A program made the position numbers and the translations under genes. A stretch of 64,000 bases of DNA from Microbulbifer harenosus (GTDB lineage: Bacteria; Pseudomonadota; Gammaproteobacteria; Pseudomonadales; Cellvibrionaceae). Location: the NCBI RefSeq assembly GCF_005771435.1, contig NZ_VANI01000015.1:124001-188000 (forward strand), given 5' to 3'. Under the pieces are notes generated by a model. That model made no database searches and was not told the DNA's origin. It was given only the letters and a program-made list of their open reading frames with translations. Within the stretch, counting starts at the first letter, position 1. Every line of letters starts with the position of its first letter. Of the stretch, positions 19,043 to 28,569 are shown one piece after another.

Positions 19043-20749
19043 TTACTGATTGCTGTGCATGGCTTCAATCAGTTCGCCATTGCCGGTATCACCACTCAGT
19101 TCCCAGAAGAAAGACCCGCCGAGGTCCTGATCTGCGATGTACTGCATCTTGCCGGCGATGGTAGAGGGGGTGTCGTAGCTCCACCAGTTGTTGCCGCAGA
19201 AGGCATAGGCGGTGCCGGCGACGAGTCCGGTTGACGGGCAGGTATTCTTCAAAACCTTGTAGTCCTCGATGCCGGGCTCGTAGGTGCCGGCGGCGGCACC
19301 GGTTGCGGAGCCACCCGGGGCAGACTGACTGACGCCGGTCCAGCCGCGGCCATAGAAGCCAATGCCCAGGTTGAGTTTACTGGCCGGTACACCCTTATTC
19401 TTCAGTGCCTGAATGGCTCTGTCGGAATAGAAACCGGCATTCGGAATTCCCGGGTAGTCGTACAGGGCCGAATGCGGCGCGGTAGGGCCATCCGCGTCGA
19501 ATGCGCCGAAGAAGTCGTAGGTCATGACGTTATAGAAATCGACGTACTGCGAGGCGCCGGCGTAATCCGCCGCATCGATCTTGCCGCCGGCCGTCCCGTC
19601 GGCGGTAATGGCCGCAGTCACCAGTTCATCGCCGAAGCGCGCGCGCATGGCCGCCATGACGTTGGTCAGTGATGAATAGCCACTGCTGTCGCAGCTGAGA
19701 CCGCAGGCGTTGGGGTATTCCCAGTCGAGGTCGATACCGTCAAACACGCCGTCCCAGCGCGGGTCGTGCAGCAGGTTGTAACAGGAATCCGCGAATGCCT
19801 GCGGGTTCTGCGACGCCTGGCCGAAGCCGCCGGACCAGGTCCAGCCACCAAAGGACCACAGCACTTTGATGTGCGGGTACATCTGCTTCAGTTTGCGCAA
19901 CTGGTTGAAACTGCCGCGCAGTGCGCCGGCATCCCAGGTATCCGCCTGGCCATCCACACTCTCTGCCGCACTGTAGAAACGGTCGTAATCGGCATAGGAA
20001 TCGCCGATGGTGCACTGGCCGTTCTGCACATTGCCGAAGGCGTAATAGATGTGGGTCAGTTTCTCTGCAGACCCACTGGTGACAATGTTTTTCACATGGT
20101 AGTTGCGCTGGTAAACGCCCCACTGAACAAAGTAGCCACCCAGTCGGCTCCCGCCACTGGAGGAGGCGCCACTGGATGAGCTGCTGGACGAGGAGCCGCC
20201 GGACGAACCGGATGAGCTGGAACTCGAAGAGCTGGAGGAGCCGCCCGAGCAGTTTCCGTCGTTGCGCCAGACGCCGTATTCGCCGCTCTCGCTCGGATTG
20301 TCTCCCTGGGTCCACCACTTGGCGGTGTATTTTGCGCTCGAGTGCTGCACGGCGTTGCCACCGACATAAACTGTTGCCGCATCCCACACCGGTAGACCAG
20401 CGCAGCTGGTGGACGATCCGCTGGAGCTTCCGCCGGAAGAGGAGCTGCTGGATGATGAGGAAGAAGATGAAGACGAACTGGACGACGAGCTGCCGGTACA
20501 GGCACCCAGATCGGACCAAGCCTCAGTCCATGCCCAGCCTTCACCGGGCGCGTAGGGCCCCCCGACGGTACACCAGCCACCAACCTTGCAGCTGTAGGCC
20601 ACAGAGTTGTTCTGTACTGTGTCGCCCGTGCTGTAGGTGCTGCCATCCACGTATACCTGCAGGCCGCCACAGTCGTACGCATACACCTGTGCGGCCAACA
20701 GGCTGAGCAGCGTTGCCGCCGCCAGCCGTAAACAAGTCATTATTTTCAT
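19043..20749 (-). CDS. Secreted GH18 chitinase with two CBM5/12 domains and poly-Ser linkers
   Basis: 568 residues. Order: signal peptide (1-24); chitin-binding CBM5/12-type module (about 25-84, AYSCKVGGWCTVGG...WAWTEAWSDLGAC); serine linker (about 86-115); second CBM5/12 module (about 117-167, WDAATVYVGGNAVQHSSAKY, AKWWTQGDNP); second Ser/Gly linker; GH18 catalytic barrel with SFGGWTWSGGF and the catalytic motif DGIDLDWEYP (Glu as acid/base) and YDFFGAFD. It hydrolyses chitin outside the cell. ATG 20749 is preferred to the in-frame GTG 20758 because GGTGAT lies 6 nt before it. Two LacI-type operators lie about 210-250 bp upstream. Confidence 0.95.
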   Translation of the reverse strand: MKIMTCLRLAAATLLSLLAAQVYAYDCGGLQVYVDGSTYSTGDTVQNNSVAYSCKVGGWCTVGGPYAPGEGWAWTEAWSDLGACTGSSSSSSSSSSSSSSSSSSSGGSSSGSSTSCAGLPVWDAATVYVGGNAVQHSSAKYTAKWWTQGDNPSESGEYGVWRNDGNCSGGSSSSSSSSSSGSSGGSSSSSSSSGASSSGGSRLGGYFVQWGVYQRNYHVKNIVTSGSAEKLTHIYYAFGNVQNGQCTIGDSYADYDRFYSAAESVDGQADTWDAGALRGSFNQLRKLKQMYPHIKVLWSFGGWTWSGGFGQASQNPQAFADSCYNLLHDPRWDGVFDGIDLDWEYPNACGLSCDSSGYSSLTNVMAAMRARFGDELVTAAITADGTAGGKIDAADYAGASQYVDFYNVMTYDFFGAFDADGPTAPHSALYDYPGIPNAGFYSDRAIQALKNKGVPASKLNLGIGFYGRGWTGVSQSAPGGSATGAAAGTYEPGIEDYKVLKNTCPSTGLVAGTAYAFCGNNWWSYDTPSTIAGKMQYIADQDLGGSFFWELSGDTGNGELIEAMHSNQ

Positions 20750-21231
20750 TGTGATCACCGTTTATTGGTTTGAATTTTCTGGAGTGAAACCGAAAAGGCC
20801 AATGGCGGATCAATGCGCAAACCCCACGAATCTCCGCCGCGACCTCACTGCTGCCTTTGTCCCTACTGCTACAGCGAGATTGTTCACACGAATGTGCAAG
20901 TCGTTGCACTGGCCGCCCGGCGGGGTACTGCGGTGATCTCCCCCTATGCCGAGCCAGCGAGAAACAGCGCTGTCATTTAAAATGATAGCGTTGTCATTCG
21001 TGTGCAGTTGAAGATACGCCCAATTGTTATCTGATACCAGCGGCAAACTGGGCATATATGCTTAGATTTTCTCAAATGTTGGTGGAAATTCGCGACACTC
21101 AATGTTTCCGTAAATTTTTATGCTGAACTCGGCCGGGTGACTCGGCTCGACAATAAGTTGCGAACGGTAAAATCTGGACTGCCCTGCGGCGGCAGCCTAT
21201 GGTGCTGGCCTTTGGCATCGGGTAGTTATCC
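20750..21231. other. Divergent intergenic region between chitinase and earP
   Basis: About 480 bp with no credible gene. It holds the tandem operators at 20960-20998 and otherwise an AT-rich stretch around 21000-21130 likely to contain the divergent promoters. No further repeats were recognised. Confidence 0.6.
20960..20998. promoter_or_regulatory. Tandem LacI-family NagR-like operators upstream of the chitinase
   Basis: Two 18-bp CG-centred sites: 20960-20977 (on the minus strand AATGACAGCGCTGTTTCT) and 20981-20998 (plus strand AATGATAGCGTTGTCATT). Their centres are 21 bp apart, two helical turns. Both resemble the AATGACARCGYTGTCATT type of operator that I recall for the LacI-family GlcNAc/chitin regulator NagR of Alteromonadales; the second has one mismatch. 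The nearest gene on the matching side is the chitinase. Confidence 0.65.
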
Positions 21232-22374
21232 ATGAGCAACCGTTGGGACATTTTTTGTCGCGTAGTGGACAACTATGGTGACATCGGCGTGACCTGGCGC
21301 CTGGCCAGGCAACTGGCCGCCGAGTACGGACTGGTCGTACGCCTGTGGGTGGATGAACCGGCCGCCTTCCTACGCCTGTGCCCTGCTGCTGAAGCGCCGT
21401 TGTCCGGGCAGTGCATTGAGGGCGTGGAAGTGCGGCATTGGCCGGTGGTGTTCCCGCCGGTGGAGGTGGCGGACGTGGTTATCGAGGCTTTCGCCTGTCA
21501 CCTGCCGATGCGCTATGTGGAAGCCATGGCCGCGCGACAACACAAGCCCTTGTGGCTAAACCTGGAGTACCTCAGCGCTGAGGCGTGGGTCACTGGCTGT
21601 CATGGACTCCCTTCGCCGCAGGCCGGCGGTTTGCCGAAGTTCTTTTTTTTCCCGGGGTTTGTCGATGGCACCGGCGGTTTGTTGCGCGAGCGCAATCTGC
21701 TGGCGCAGCGGCGCGCGTTTCAGACGGCGCCTGAGGCGCGCGGTGAGTTCCTTGCGCACCTCGGGGTCAGACCGGCGGGCAACACCCGGCTGATATCTCT
21801 ATTTGCCTACGAGAATGCGTCGCTGGCAGGTTGGCTGACGGCGCTGGCGGCGGATCGGCAGCCGACACTGTTGCTGGTGCCGCGGGGGCGTATCGAAGGC
21901 GAGTTGCAGCGCTGGTTTGGGGCGCAACCGTCGCCGGGACATTGCTGGCGGCGAGGCAACCTGCAGGTGCAATTACTGCCATTTCTCCGTCACCAGGACT
22001 ACGACCGGCTGCTGTGGAGTTGCGACGTCAACGCGGTGCGCGGCGAGGACTCGTTTGTGCGGGCACAGTGGGCTGGTCGGCCGCTGCTCTGGCACATCTA
22101 CCCGCAGGAGGAGGGGGCTCACTGGACCAAACTGGATGCTTTCCTCGACCTGTACTGTAGCGGGCTGTCGCCACAAGCCGGTGCGGCGCAGAAGTCGCTG
22201 TGGCATGCCTGGAACGGCCGGGGAAACATGCACGCCGCCTGGGTTGCGGCACAGCCACAAATGGCGGCACTTTCTTCCCGTGCCGAGGGCTGGTGCCGGG
22301 AGCAGGCCAAGCGTCCGGATCTTGCGTTGGCACTAGTGCGTTTTCACCGAAATTGGCTATTATGCGCCGCCTGA
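21232..22374 (+). CDS. earP: EF-P arginine rhamnosyltransferase
   Basis: Glycosyltransferase that attaches rhamnose from dTDP-rhamnose to Arg32 of elongation factor P, activating it for translation of polyproline stretches. 380 residues. The N-terminal [16 protein letters not shown] segment carries the expected Asp13 and Asp17, and [25 protein letters not shown] near residue 275 holds the nucleotide-sugar-binding glutamate/aspartate of the family. efp follows 34 bp downstream and has the matching arginine, the usual earP-efp pairing. Confidence 0.95.
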   Translation: MSNRWDIFCRVVDNYGDIGVTWRLARQLAAEYGLVVRLWVDEPAAFLRLCPAAEAPLSGQCIEGVEVRHWPVVFPPVEVADVVIEAFACHLPMRYVEAMAARQHKPLWLNLEYLSAEAWVTGCHGLPSPQAGGLPKFFFFPGFVDGTGGLLRERNLLAQRRAFQTAPEARGEFLAHLGVRPAGNTRLISLFAYENASLAGWLTALAADRQPTLLLVPRGRIEGELQRWFGAQPSPGHCWRRGNLQVQLLPFLRHQDYDRLLWSCDVNAVRGEDSFVRAQWAGRPLLWHIYPQEEGAHWTKLDAFLDLYCSGLSPQAGAAQKSLWHAWNGRGNMHAAWVAAQPQMAALSSRAEGWCREQAKRPDLALALVRFHRNWLLCAA

Positions 22375-22408
22375 AAAAGGTATCCCCATCCCTATCCGGA
22401 TACTCCAA

Positions 22409-22984
22409 ATGAAAACCGCACAAGAAATGAAGGCCAACAGCGTGGCCTTGATCGACGGCCACCCCTGGCTGGTTCAGAAAGCTGAGTTCACCAAGTCCGG
22501 CCGCAACAGTGCCATCGTCAAGATGAAACTGAAGAACCTGGTCAACGGTTCCAAAACCGAGACCGTGTACAAGGCCGACGACAAGATGGAACCGGTCATC
22601 CTCGATCGCAAGGAAGTGACCCTGTCTTACATCAATGGCGAGGACTACGTCTTCATGGACCCGGAGTTCAACTCATATGAGCTGCGCGCCGAAGACCTGG
22701 AAAGCGTCCTGCCGTTTATCGAAGAGGGCATGACCGACATCTGCGAAGCTGTATTCTTCGATGGCAAAGTAATCTCCGTCGATCTGCCGACCACCATCGT
22801 TCGCCAGATCACCTACACCGAAAACTCCGCCCGTGGCGACACTTCCGGCAAGGTGATGAAACCCGCCAAGCTGCGCAACGGCACCGAAGTCAAGGTGGCG
22901 GATTTTTGCGAAATCGACGACTGGATCGAAATCGATACCCGTGACGGTTCCTACAAAAACCGCACCCAGGCGCCCACGGCCTAA
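22409..22984 (+). CDS. efp: Elongation factor P (Arg32 type)
   Basis: Relieves ribosome stalling at consecutive prolines. 191 residues in three beta-barrel domains, as in the family. The acceptor loop reads TKSGRNSA with Arg32 at the tip, the form modified by EarP rather than the lysine form modified by EpmA/EpmB. The C-terminal [40 protein letters not shown] pattern is typical. It is transcribed with earP and followed by a strong terminator. Confidence 0.97.
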   Translation: MKTAQEMKANSVALIDGHPWLVQKAEFTKSGRNSAIVKMKLKNLVNGSKTETVYKADDKMEPVILDRKEVTLSYINGEDYVFMDPEFNSYELRAEDLESVLPFIEEGMTDICEAVFFDGKVISVDLPTTIVRQITYTENSARGDTSGKVMKPAKLRNGTEVKVADFCEIDDWIEIDTRDGSYKNRTQAPTA

Positions 22985-23007
22985 CGTCCGTTGCCCTGCA
23001 GTCTGGA

Positions 23008-23032
23008 GCCCGGCCAAGCGCCGGGCTTTTTT
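23008..23032 (+). terminator. Rho-independent terminator after efp
   Basis: GC stem GCCCGGC (23008-23014) and GCCGGGC (23020-23026) around a 5-nt loop, followed by six T residues (23027-23032). Confidence 0.9.
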
Positions 23033-23204
23033 GTGGCCCGCCCCCGCGGAACCCGCCAAGGTGCGAGGGATCAACCCCCGCTACAATGTGGGCGGGTTCG
23101 CCGAATGCCGCTGGACAGCATCTGTTCGCGGGAATACATTGCCGCGGAAAATACGCGGCCACAAACCACCAACAAGTTCCTTACAACCCATCCGGAGAGA
23201 GAGC

Positions 23205-25445
23205 ATGCGCTTCCAGTTCCCCATCATCGTGATCGACGAGGATTTCCGTTCGGAAAACTCCTCCGGGTTCGGTATCCGGTCGCTGGTGACCGCGATCGAG
23301 GCCGAGGGGATGGAAGTACTGGGGGTGACCAGTTACGGGGATCTGACCTCCTTCGTGCAGCAGCAGAGCCGCGCCTCCTGCTACATCCTCTCCATCGACG
23401 ACGACGAGTTTAGTGAAGCCAACCAGGACGAGACTCTGGCACGGCTGCGCGCGTTTGTGGCGGAGCTGCGCTTCCGCAACTCGGATATCCCGATCTTCCT
23501 CTATGGCGAGACGCGCACCTCGCACCACCTGCCGAACGACATCCTGCGGGAGATGCACGGCTTCATTCATATGTTTGAGGACACGCCCGAGTTCATCGCG
23601 CGCTACGTGGTGCGCGAGGCCCGCGCCTATCTGGAAAACCTGGCGCCGCCGTTCTTCCGCGCGCTGGTGCACTACGCCTCCGACGGCTCCTACTCCTGGC
23701 ACTGCCCCGGCCACTCCGGCGGCGTCGCATTCCTGAAGAGCCCGGTGGGGCACATGTTCCACCAGTTCTTTGGCGAGAATATGCTGCGCGCCGACGTGTG
23801 CAACGCGGTGGATGAGCTGGGCCAGTTGCTGGATCACACCGGCCCCATTGCTGCCAGTGAGCGCAACGCCGCGCGCATCAGCCACGCAGATCACCTGTTC
23901 TTCGTCACCAACGGTACCTCCACATCCAACAAGATTGTGTGGAACTCCACTGTGGCACCGGGTGACATCGTGGTGGTGGACCGCAACTGTCACAAGTCGA
24001 TCCTGCACTCCATCATCATGACCGGCGCCATCCCGATCTTCCTGATGCCGACGCGCAACAACTTCGGCATCATCGGCCCGATTCCGCGCAGCGAGTTCGA
24101 CTGGGAGAGCATCCAGAAGAAGATTGCGCAGAACCCGTTCATTACCGACAACGGCGCCAAGCCACGGGTGCTGACCATTACCCAGAGCACCTACGACGGA
24201 GTCCTGTACAACGTCGAGGAGATCAAGGAGGCACTGGACGGCAAGATCGATACCCTGCATTTCGACGAGGCCTGGCTGCCACACGCCGCCTTCCACGATT
24301 TCTATGGCGACTACCACGCCATCGGCGAAGGCCGTGTGCGCTGCAAGGAGTCGCTGGTGTTCTCCACCCAGAGCACCCACAAACTGCTGGCGGGCATCTC
24401 CCAGGCGTCGCAGATCCTGGTGCAGGATTCCGACAGCCGCAAACTGGACCGCGACCTGTTCAACGAGGCCTACCTGATGCACACCTCCACCTCGCCCCAG
24501 TACGCGATCATCGCGTCCTGCGATGTGGCGGCGGCAATGATGGAGCCGCCCGGCGGCACCGCGCTGGTAGAGGAGTCCATCACCGAGGCGATGGAATTCC
24601 GCCGCGCCATGCGCAAAGTGGACGAGGAGTGGGGCAGCGACTGGTGGTTCAAGGTGTGGGGTCCGGACCAGATTGCCGAAGAGGGCATGGGCGAACGCGA
24701 GGACTGGATGCTGCGCGCCGGTGACAACTGGCACGGCTTCGGCGATCTGGCCGAGGGCTTCAACATGCTCGACCCGATCAAGGCGACTATTGTTACCCCG
24801 GGCCTGGATCTGGACGGCAATTTCGACGACTGGGGCATCCCCGCGGCCATCCTCACCAAGTACCTGTCCGAGCACGGCATCATCGTCGAGAAGTGCGGCC
24901 TTTACTCCTTCTTTATCATGTTCACCATCGGCATCACTAAGGGCCGCTGGAATACCCTGGTGACCGAACTGCAGCAATTCAAGGACTGCTACGACAGCAA
25001 CAGCCCGCTGTGGCGCTGCATGCCGGAATTCCTGGCGAAGAACAAACACTACGAGGGCTGGGGCCTGCGCGATCTGTGCAACGCGATTCACAATGTGTAC
25101 GCGCAGCACGACGTGGCCCGCCTCACCACGGAAATGTATCTGAGCAACATGGTGCCGGCGATGCGCCCCGGGGATGCCTGGGCGAAGATGGCGCACCGCG
25201 AAGTGGAGCGGGTGGATATCGAGGAGCTGGAAGGCCGCATCACGGCGATGCTGGTGACCCCGTATCCGCCCGGTATCCCTCTGCTGATCCCGGGCGAGCG
25301 CTTCAACCGCACCATCGTCAATTACCTGCGCTTTGCGCGCACCTTCAACGAGCAGTTCCCCGGCTTTGAAACCGACTGCCACGGTCTGGTGAAGGAAGTG
25401 AAAGACGGAAAAGCGCGCTACTGCGTGGATTGCGTCAAGGACTGA
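23205..25445 (+). CDS. Fold-type I PLP Orn/Lys/Arg decarboxylase
   Basis: 746 residues, close in length and layout to AdiA-type acid-inducible decarboxylases: an N-terminal wing domain, the PLP-dependent aminotransferase-fold core with GHSGGVAFLKSP, DRNCHKSI, HFDEAW and the PLP-lysine motif STQSTHKLLAGISQAS, and a C-terminal domain with PYPPGIPLLIPGE. It decarboxylates a basic amino acid to the polyamine precursor. The substrate (arginine most likely, by similarity of pattern to AdiA) cannot be fixed from sequence. No antiporter gene is adjacent, so a role in polyamine synthesis is as likely as acid resistance. ATG 23205 is chosen for GGAGAG upstream. Confidence 0.9.
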   Translation: MRFQFPIIVIDEDFRSENSSGFGIRSLVTAIEAEGMEVLGVTSYGDLTSFVQQQSRASCYILSIDDDEFSEANQDETLARLRAFVAELRFRNSDIPIFLYGETRTSHHLPNDILREMHGFIHMFEDTPEFIARYVVREARAYLENLAPPFFRALVHYASDGSYSWHCPGHSGGVAFLKSPVGHMFHQFFGENMLRADVCNAVDELGQLLDHTGPIAASERNAARISHADHLFFVTNGTSTSNKIVWNSTVAPGDIVVVDRNCHKSILHSIIMTGAIPIFLMPTRNNFGIIGPIPRSEFDWESIQKKIAQNPFITDNGAKPRVLTITQSTYDGVLYNVEEIKEALDGKIDTLHFDEAWLPHAAFHDFYGDYHAIGEGRVRCKESLVFSTQSTHKLLAGISQASQILVQDSDSRKLDRDLFNEAYLMHTSTSPQYAIIASCDVAAAMMEPPGGTALVEESITEAMEFRRAMRKVDEEWGSDWWFKVWGPDQIAEEGMGEREDWMLRAGDNWHGFGDLAEGFNMLDPIKATIVTPGLDLDGNFDDWGIPAAILTKYLSEHGIIVEKCGLYSFFIMFTIGITKGRWNTLVTELQQFKDCYDSNSPLWRCMPEFLAKNKHYEGWGLRDLCNAIHNVYAQHDVARLTTEMYLSNMVPAMRPGDAWAKMAHREVERVDIEELEGRITAMLVTPYPPGIPLLIPGERFNRTIVNYLRFARTFNEQFPGFETDCHGLVKEVKDGKARYCVDCVKD

Positions 25446-25451
25446 AGGCCG

Positions 25452-26552
25452 TCAGGGTGAAGTGCCTGCGGGCGCCGACAGGGCCCGCAGGTTTTCCAGT
25501 ACTTTCTCCGCGCGGGCAATATTGCCCAGCAATTCGACGTTGTCCGGGTCCAGCGCATTGGCCTCGCGCCACACCTGCAGGGCCCGCTCGATCTCGCCCT
25601 GGCTGTACAGGTGATTGCCGCGGGTGAGGGCGGTGTCGACGCGGGTATTCAGCTGCATCCGGAAGCGCGATTGCAGCGGCAGCAGTTGCGGGTGCTGCGG
25701 CGAGTGTTGCTGCAGCCAGTTCAGTTGTTGGCGGGCACTGGGCAGGTCGCCGCTCTCCAGCGCACGTTGCAGTTCCGCGACATGGTTCTCGTCCGGTTTT
25801 TGCTGTGGGGCTTTGGCGGGGCGCGGGCTGGCCCGGCGCAAGTGACGATTGGCGGCAGCCAGATCCTGTTCGAGGCTTTGGCGCAGTACGTCATCCTGTT
25901 GCAGGTCGTCGCCGTACAATCCGCGAGCGATCGTCAGGGCTTTTCGCGCCAGTGCAATATCTTCCGGTTTTTCTCTCAACAGTGCCTTTTGTGCAGACTC
26001 CTGCAGTGCTCCGGCCGACGCGCGCCGTTGGCGATCGTAATTCTTCAGTTCCAGCCATGTCAGGGCACCGGGCTCTTTGAGCTGCTGCAGGCGCCGGTAG
26101 GCCTCGGCATCTTTCAGCAGCTGCTCGCCGCGGTGAATCTCAAGCTCCATACGCACGCGCGCTTCGTGTAATTGCCGCCGCGCCGCCAACTGCTGCTGAG
26201 CACTCTCTATTGCCGCGCTGTGGGGCAGCACGCGTGCGGCGCTCTGCAAAACCTGTTTGGCCGCGCGCCAGTCGTCCTTCTTTTCCAACCGGTTTGCGGT
26301 GCGAATGGTGTCGCGCTCGAACTGTTGCAGATTGCGTCGCACCCTCTGGATATGTTGTCGCTGGGCCGGGGTTGCGTCGTCCAGTTTCTGCAGTTCCCCC
26401 AGCTCGGTTACCTGCTGGCGGATTTCCTGCAGCGTTCCGGGTGGAAAACCTTCCAGTGACTGGGGAGCCTGCACCAGGCTGCAGGCCGGCAGCAGCGGCA
26501 ACAAAAGCAGCCACGGAAGAGCGCGCAGAAATGTTAACCGGCGATCACGCAT
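25452..26552 (-). CDS. Lipoprotein with coiled-coil and TPR-like repeats
   Basis: 366 residues. Signal peptide with lipobox LPAC (LPWLLLLPLLPAC), then a long helical, Gln/Arg/Ala-rich region (RVRRNLQQFERDT, AQQQLAARRQLHEARVRMELEIHRGEQLL) likely to form coiled coils, and a C-terminal TPR-like unit (HLYSQGEIERALQVWREANALDPDNVELLGNIARAEKVLENL). It overlaps the upstream adenylate cyclase gene by 8 nt, so the two are co-translated and probably function together at the envelope. No enzymatic motif is visible. Confidence 0.75.
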   Translation of the reverse strand: MRDRRLTFLRALPWLLLLPLLPACSLVQAPQSLEGFPPGTLQEIRQQVTELGELQKLDDATPAQRQHIQRVRRNLQQFERDTIRTANRLEKKDDWRAAKQVLQSAARVLPHSAAIESAQQQLAARRQLHEARVRMELEIHRGEQLLKDAEAYRRLQQLKEPGALTWLELKNYDRQRRASAGALQESAQKALLREKPEDIALARKALTIARGLYGDDLQQDDVLRQSLEQDLAAANRHLRRASPRPAKAPQQKPDENHVAELQRALESGDLPSARQQLNWLQQHSPQHPQLLPLQSRFRMQLNTRVDTALTRGNHLYSQGEIERALQVWREANALDPDNVELLGNIARAEKVLENLRALSAPAGTSP

Positions 26553-28068
26553 GATCGGCCGCTCGCAGATTTTGCTGCACGGTTTTGCTGTTCAGAACCA
26601 TGCGCAGATTGGTTGCGAGCTGCGGCCGCGCGTCGCCGTGGATATCCTGCACCGAGTAGATCTGCACTGGTGCGGATTTGCCGCGGATCGGCAGCGTTTG
26701 CCCGGCCTGCGCGACGATGCGCGGCTGCAACAGCGTAAACAGCTGCTTGCGGATGATGATCTGGTCCGGCTCCGCCTCGCAGCACAGACGGGACGCGAGA
26801 TTGACTGCGTCGCCCACCACCGTGTACTCCATGCGTTCGTCTGAGCCGAGGTTGCCGGCGAGCATCGCGCCGCAGTTGATACCGATGCGGAAATGGACTT
26901 CGGGCCGGCCGTCGGCCCGGCGCTGTTCATTCAGCTGCGCTGCCAGTTGCTGGATCAATACCGCACAGCTGACCGCATTGAACGCGTGGTCGGTATCATC
27001 CTCGAGTACGCCGAACACCAGCATCGCGCAGTCGCCGATAAATTTATCGACGACGCCGCCATACAGGGTGCAGGCGTGCGAAATATAGGAAAAGTACTCG
27101 TTCAGCAGCTCCGAGACCTGCTGCGGCTCCAGCTTTTCCGACATGGCGGTAAAACCGGTGATGTCGGCGAACAGTACTGTCGCCTCGATCGGTCGATCCA
27201 CCAGCCGGACCTCGTCCAGATTGGCCAGCACCTTGTCGGCCACACTTTTCGACACATAGCGGGAAAAGACCTGCTCGACCTGGGACTTTTTCAGCAGTCC
27301 GGCGGCCATATTGTTGAATCCTTCGAACAGAAAACCGATCTCGTCGTTGCGCCGCTGGTCGATGCGGATCGCCAGGTCACCGCGGCCAATGGCCTGGGTG
27401 GCCTCCATCAGGTGGTGGATGGGCAGCGACAGGCGCCGACTCAGCCAGTAGGCCAGCAGGGAGGCCAGTACTGTCATGGCCAGGGTGGCGTAGATGATTG
27501 CTTTCCGGGCGCGGAGGGCGGCCTGATCCATCTGAGACGCCGACAAGGTCACTACTACCGAACCGACACGGACCCCCTGATATGTGGCTGGGGCCTCGAA
27601 ACTGATCAGCCTCTCGGCGGCGCCGTCCGGCGCGGATCTGAACCATGGACGGGAAATAACGCTATTGGCATCGGAAGAGGGCGCAGCCAGAGTCGGCTGC
27701 AGTCCGGTTGCCGACAGCAATTCACCATCGTGAGCGTAAATTCCCGCGCCGAGGATTTTCTCGTCCTGGCCGAGATTAGTGGTCAACATGCGCAGGTTAA
27801 GGCCGTTCTCCGACAGGATCGGCTCGCTGGCCAGCTTTGCTAACTGCAGTGCCATGGTGCTGCCGAAATCGTGCAGTTGTGTCCGGATCAGACGGTTTTG
27901 GTTTTCGCTGATAAACAGCCCCAGGCTCGCCATTCCCAGTACCAGCAGCAGGGTCATGATCAGTGCCAGTTTGAACGCGATTGGGATATGGCGGGGCAAC
28001 CAGCGGGCGAGACGCACCTGAAGACCGTCAGCGATGCGCTGCAGGGCGGTTTTGGTCTTGGTGGTCAA
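26545..28068 (-). CDS. Membrane class III adenylate/guanylate cyclase with HAMP domain
   Basis: 507 residues. TM helix 1 (about 30-52), a periplasmic sensor region, TM helix 2 (about 190-210), a HAMP linker (about 215-265) and a C-terminal class III cyclase domain. Catalytic features are present: metal-binding Asp in LFADITGF and in FIGDCAMLVFG, a lysine before FIGD, and the transition-state Asn/Arg in VVGDAVNLASR. It probably makes cAMP in response to a periplasmic signal. The start is a TTG with GGAG 8 nt upstream; no in-frame ATG precedes TM1. Coupled to the downstream lipoprotein by an 8-nt overlap. Confidence 0.88.
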   Translation of the reverse strand: MTTKTKTALQRIADGLQVRLARWLPRHIPIAFKLALIMTLLLVLGMASLGLFISENQNRLIRTQLHDFGSTMALQLAKLASEPILSENGLNLRMLTTNLGQDEKILGAGIYAHDGELLSATGLQPTLAAPSSDANSVISRPWFRSAPDGAAERLISFEAPATYQGVRVGSVVVTLSASQMDQAALRARKAIIYATLAMTVLASLLAYWLSRRLSLPIHHLMEATQAIGRGDLAIRIDQRRNDEIGFLFEGFNNMAAGLLKKSQVEQVFSRYVSKSVADKVLANLDEVRLVDRPIEATVLFADITGFTAMSEKLEPQQVSELLNEYFSYISHACTLYGGVVDKFIGDCAMLVFGVLEDDTDHAFNAVSCAVLIQQLAAQLNEQRRADGRPEVHFRIGINCGAMLAGNLGSDERMEYTVVGDAVNLASRLCCEAEPDQIIIRKQLFTLLQPRIVAQAGQTLPIRGKSAPVQIYSVQDIHGDARPQLATNLRMVLNSKTVQQNLRAADHA

Positions 28069-28292
28069 CGGGCGTACTCCAGTGGGCAGTGGACGGCAAC
28101 GTGAACAGGGTCGAGCGGGAAGGGACTATACCAGTTATTGGGTCAGTTATTGACCGTCACCCGAACAGTTCTCATATGTGCCGCGCGCCGCATCATCACG
28201 ACAAGGTGGAAGGCCTGTAATTCGGCACCCTAGCGGCGCCTGCGTTGATTTCCGGGTCAGTAACACGCACCAGCTTCTCTTATAACGTGCAG

Positions 28293-28433
28293 ATGATGAA
28301 AAAAACTGTGAAACGTATTTCCGCGGAAAGCCAGTGGGTGAGTCCGGATTGCAGACGCGAGACCCGCCAGCGGGCAACTTGGATGCTGCGGGGGCGATGG
28401 GACCAGGGTGAAATGCTGCGCCTGGGCTGTTAG
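28293..28433 (+). CDS. Possible small basic protein (weak)
   Basis: A 46-codon frame beginning ATGATGAAAAAAACTG and ending in TAG encodes an Arg-rich peptide (KKTVKRISAESQWVSPDCRR and onward, ending RLGC). There is no clear ribosome binding site and no homologue was recognised. It is the only plausible coding content in the 500-bp gap between the cyclase and the Fur box. It may be non-coding. Confidence 0.2.
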   Translation: MMKKTVKRISAESQWVSPDCRRETRQRATWMLRGRWDQGEMLRLGC

Positions 28434-28521
28434 TATCGCGTCGCAATTGCAAGTGTCGGTAGTCAGCTAATGATGAGAGTCCGCAGTTAGATCCTTGCAA
28501 GCTGCCCTTTCCTCAATCTTT

Positions 28522-28540
28522 GATAATGAGTATCATTTGC
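28522..28540. promoter_or_regulatory. Fur box
   Basis: GATAATGAGTATCATTTGC matches the 19-bp Fur consensus GATAATGATAATCATTATC at 15 positions. It lies 30-48 bp upstream of the start of the iron-uptake operon (28570), consistent with repression by Fur-Fe(II). Confidence 0.8.
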
Positions 28541-28569
28541 GGAGATTGACGCAATTAGAGTGGAAGCAT

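Noticed and set aside
20400-20500. Tandem repeat or CRISPR-like array
   Set aside because: The repetitive bases are serine codons of the chitinase linker, with no spacers or regular repeat unit.
23181-25382. 733-codon minus-strand frame opposite the decarboxylase
   Set aside because: Antisense to a conserved PLP enzyme; composition is Val/His/Gln-rich without motifs.
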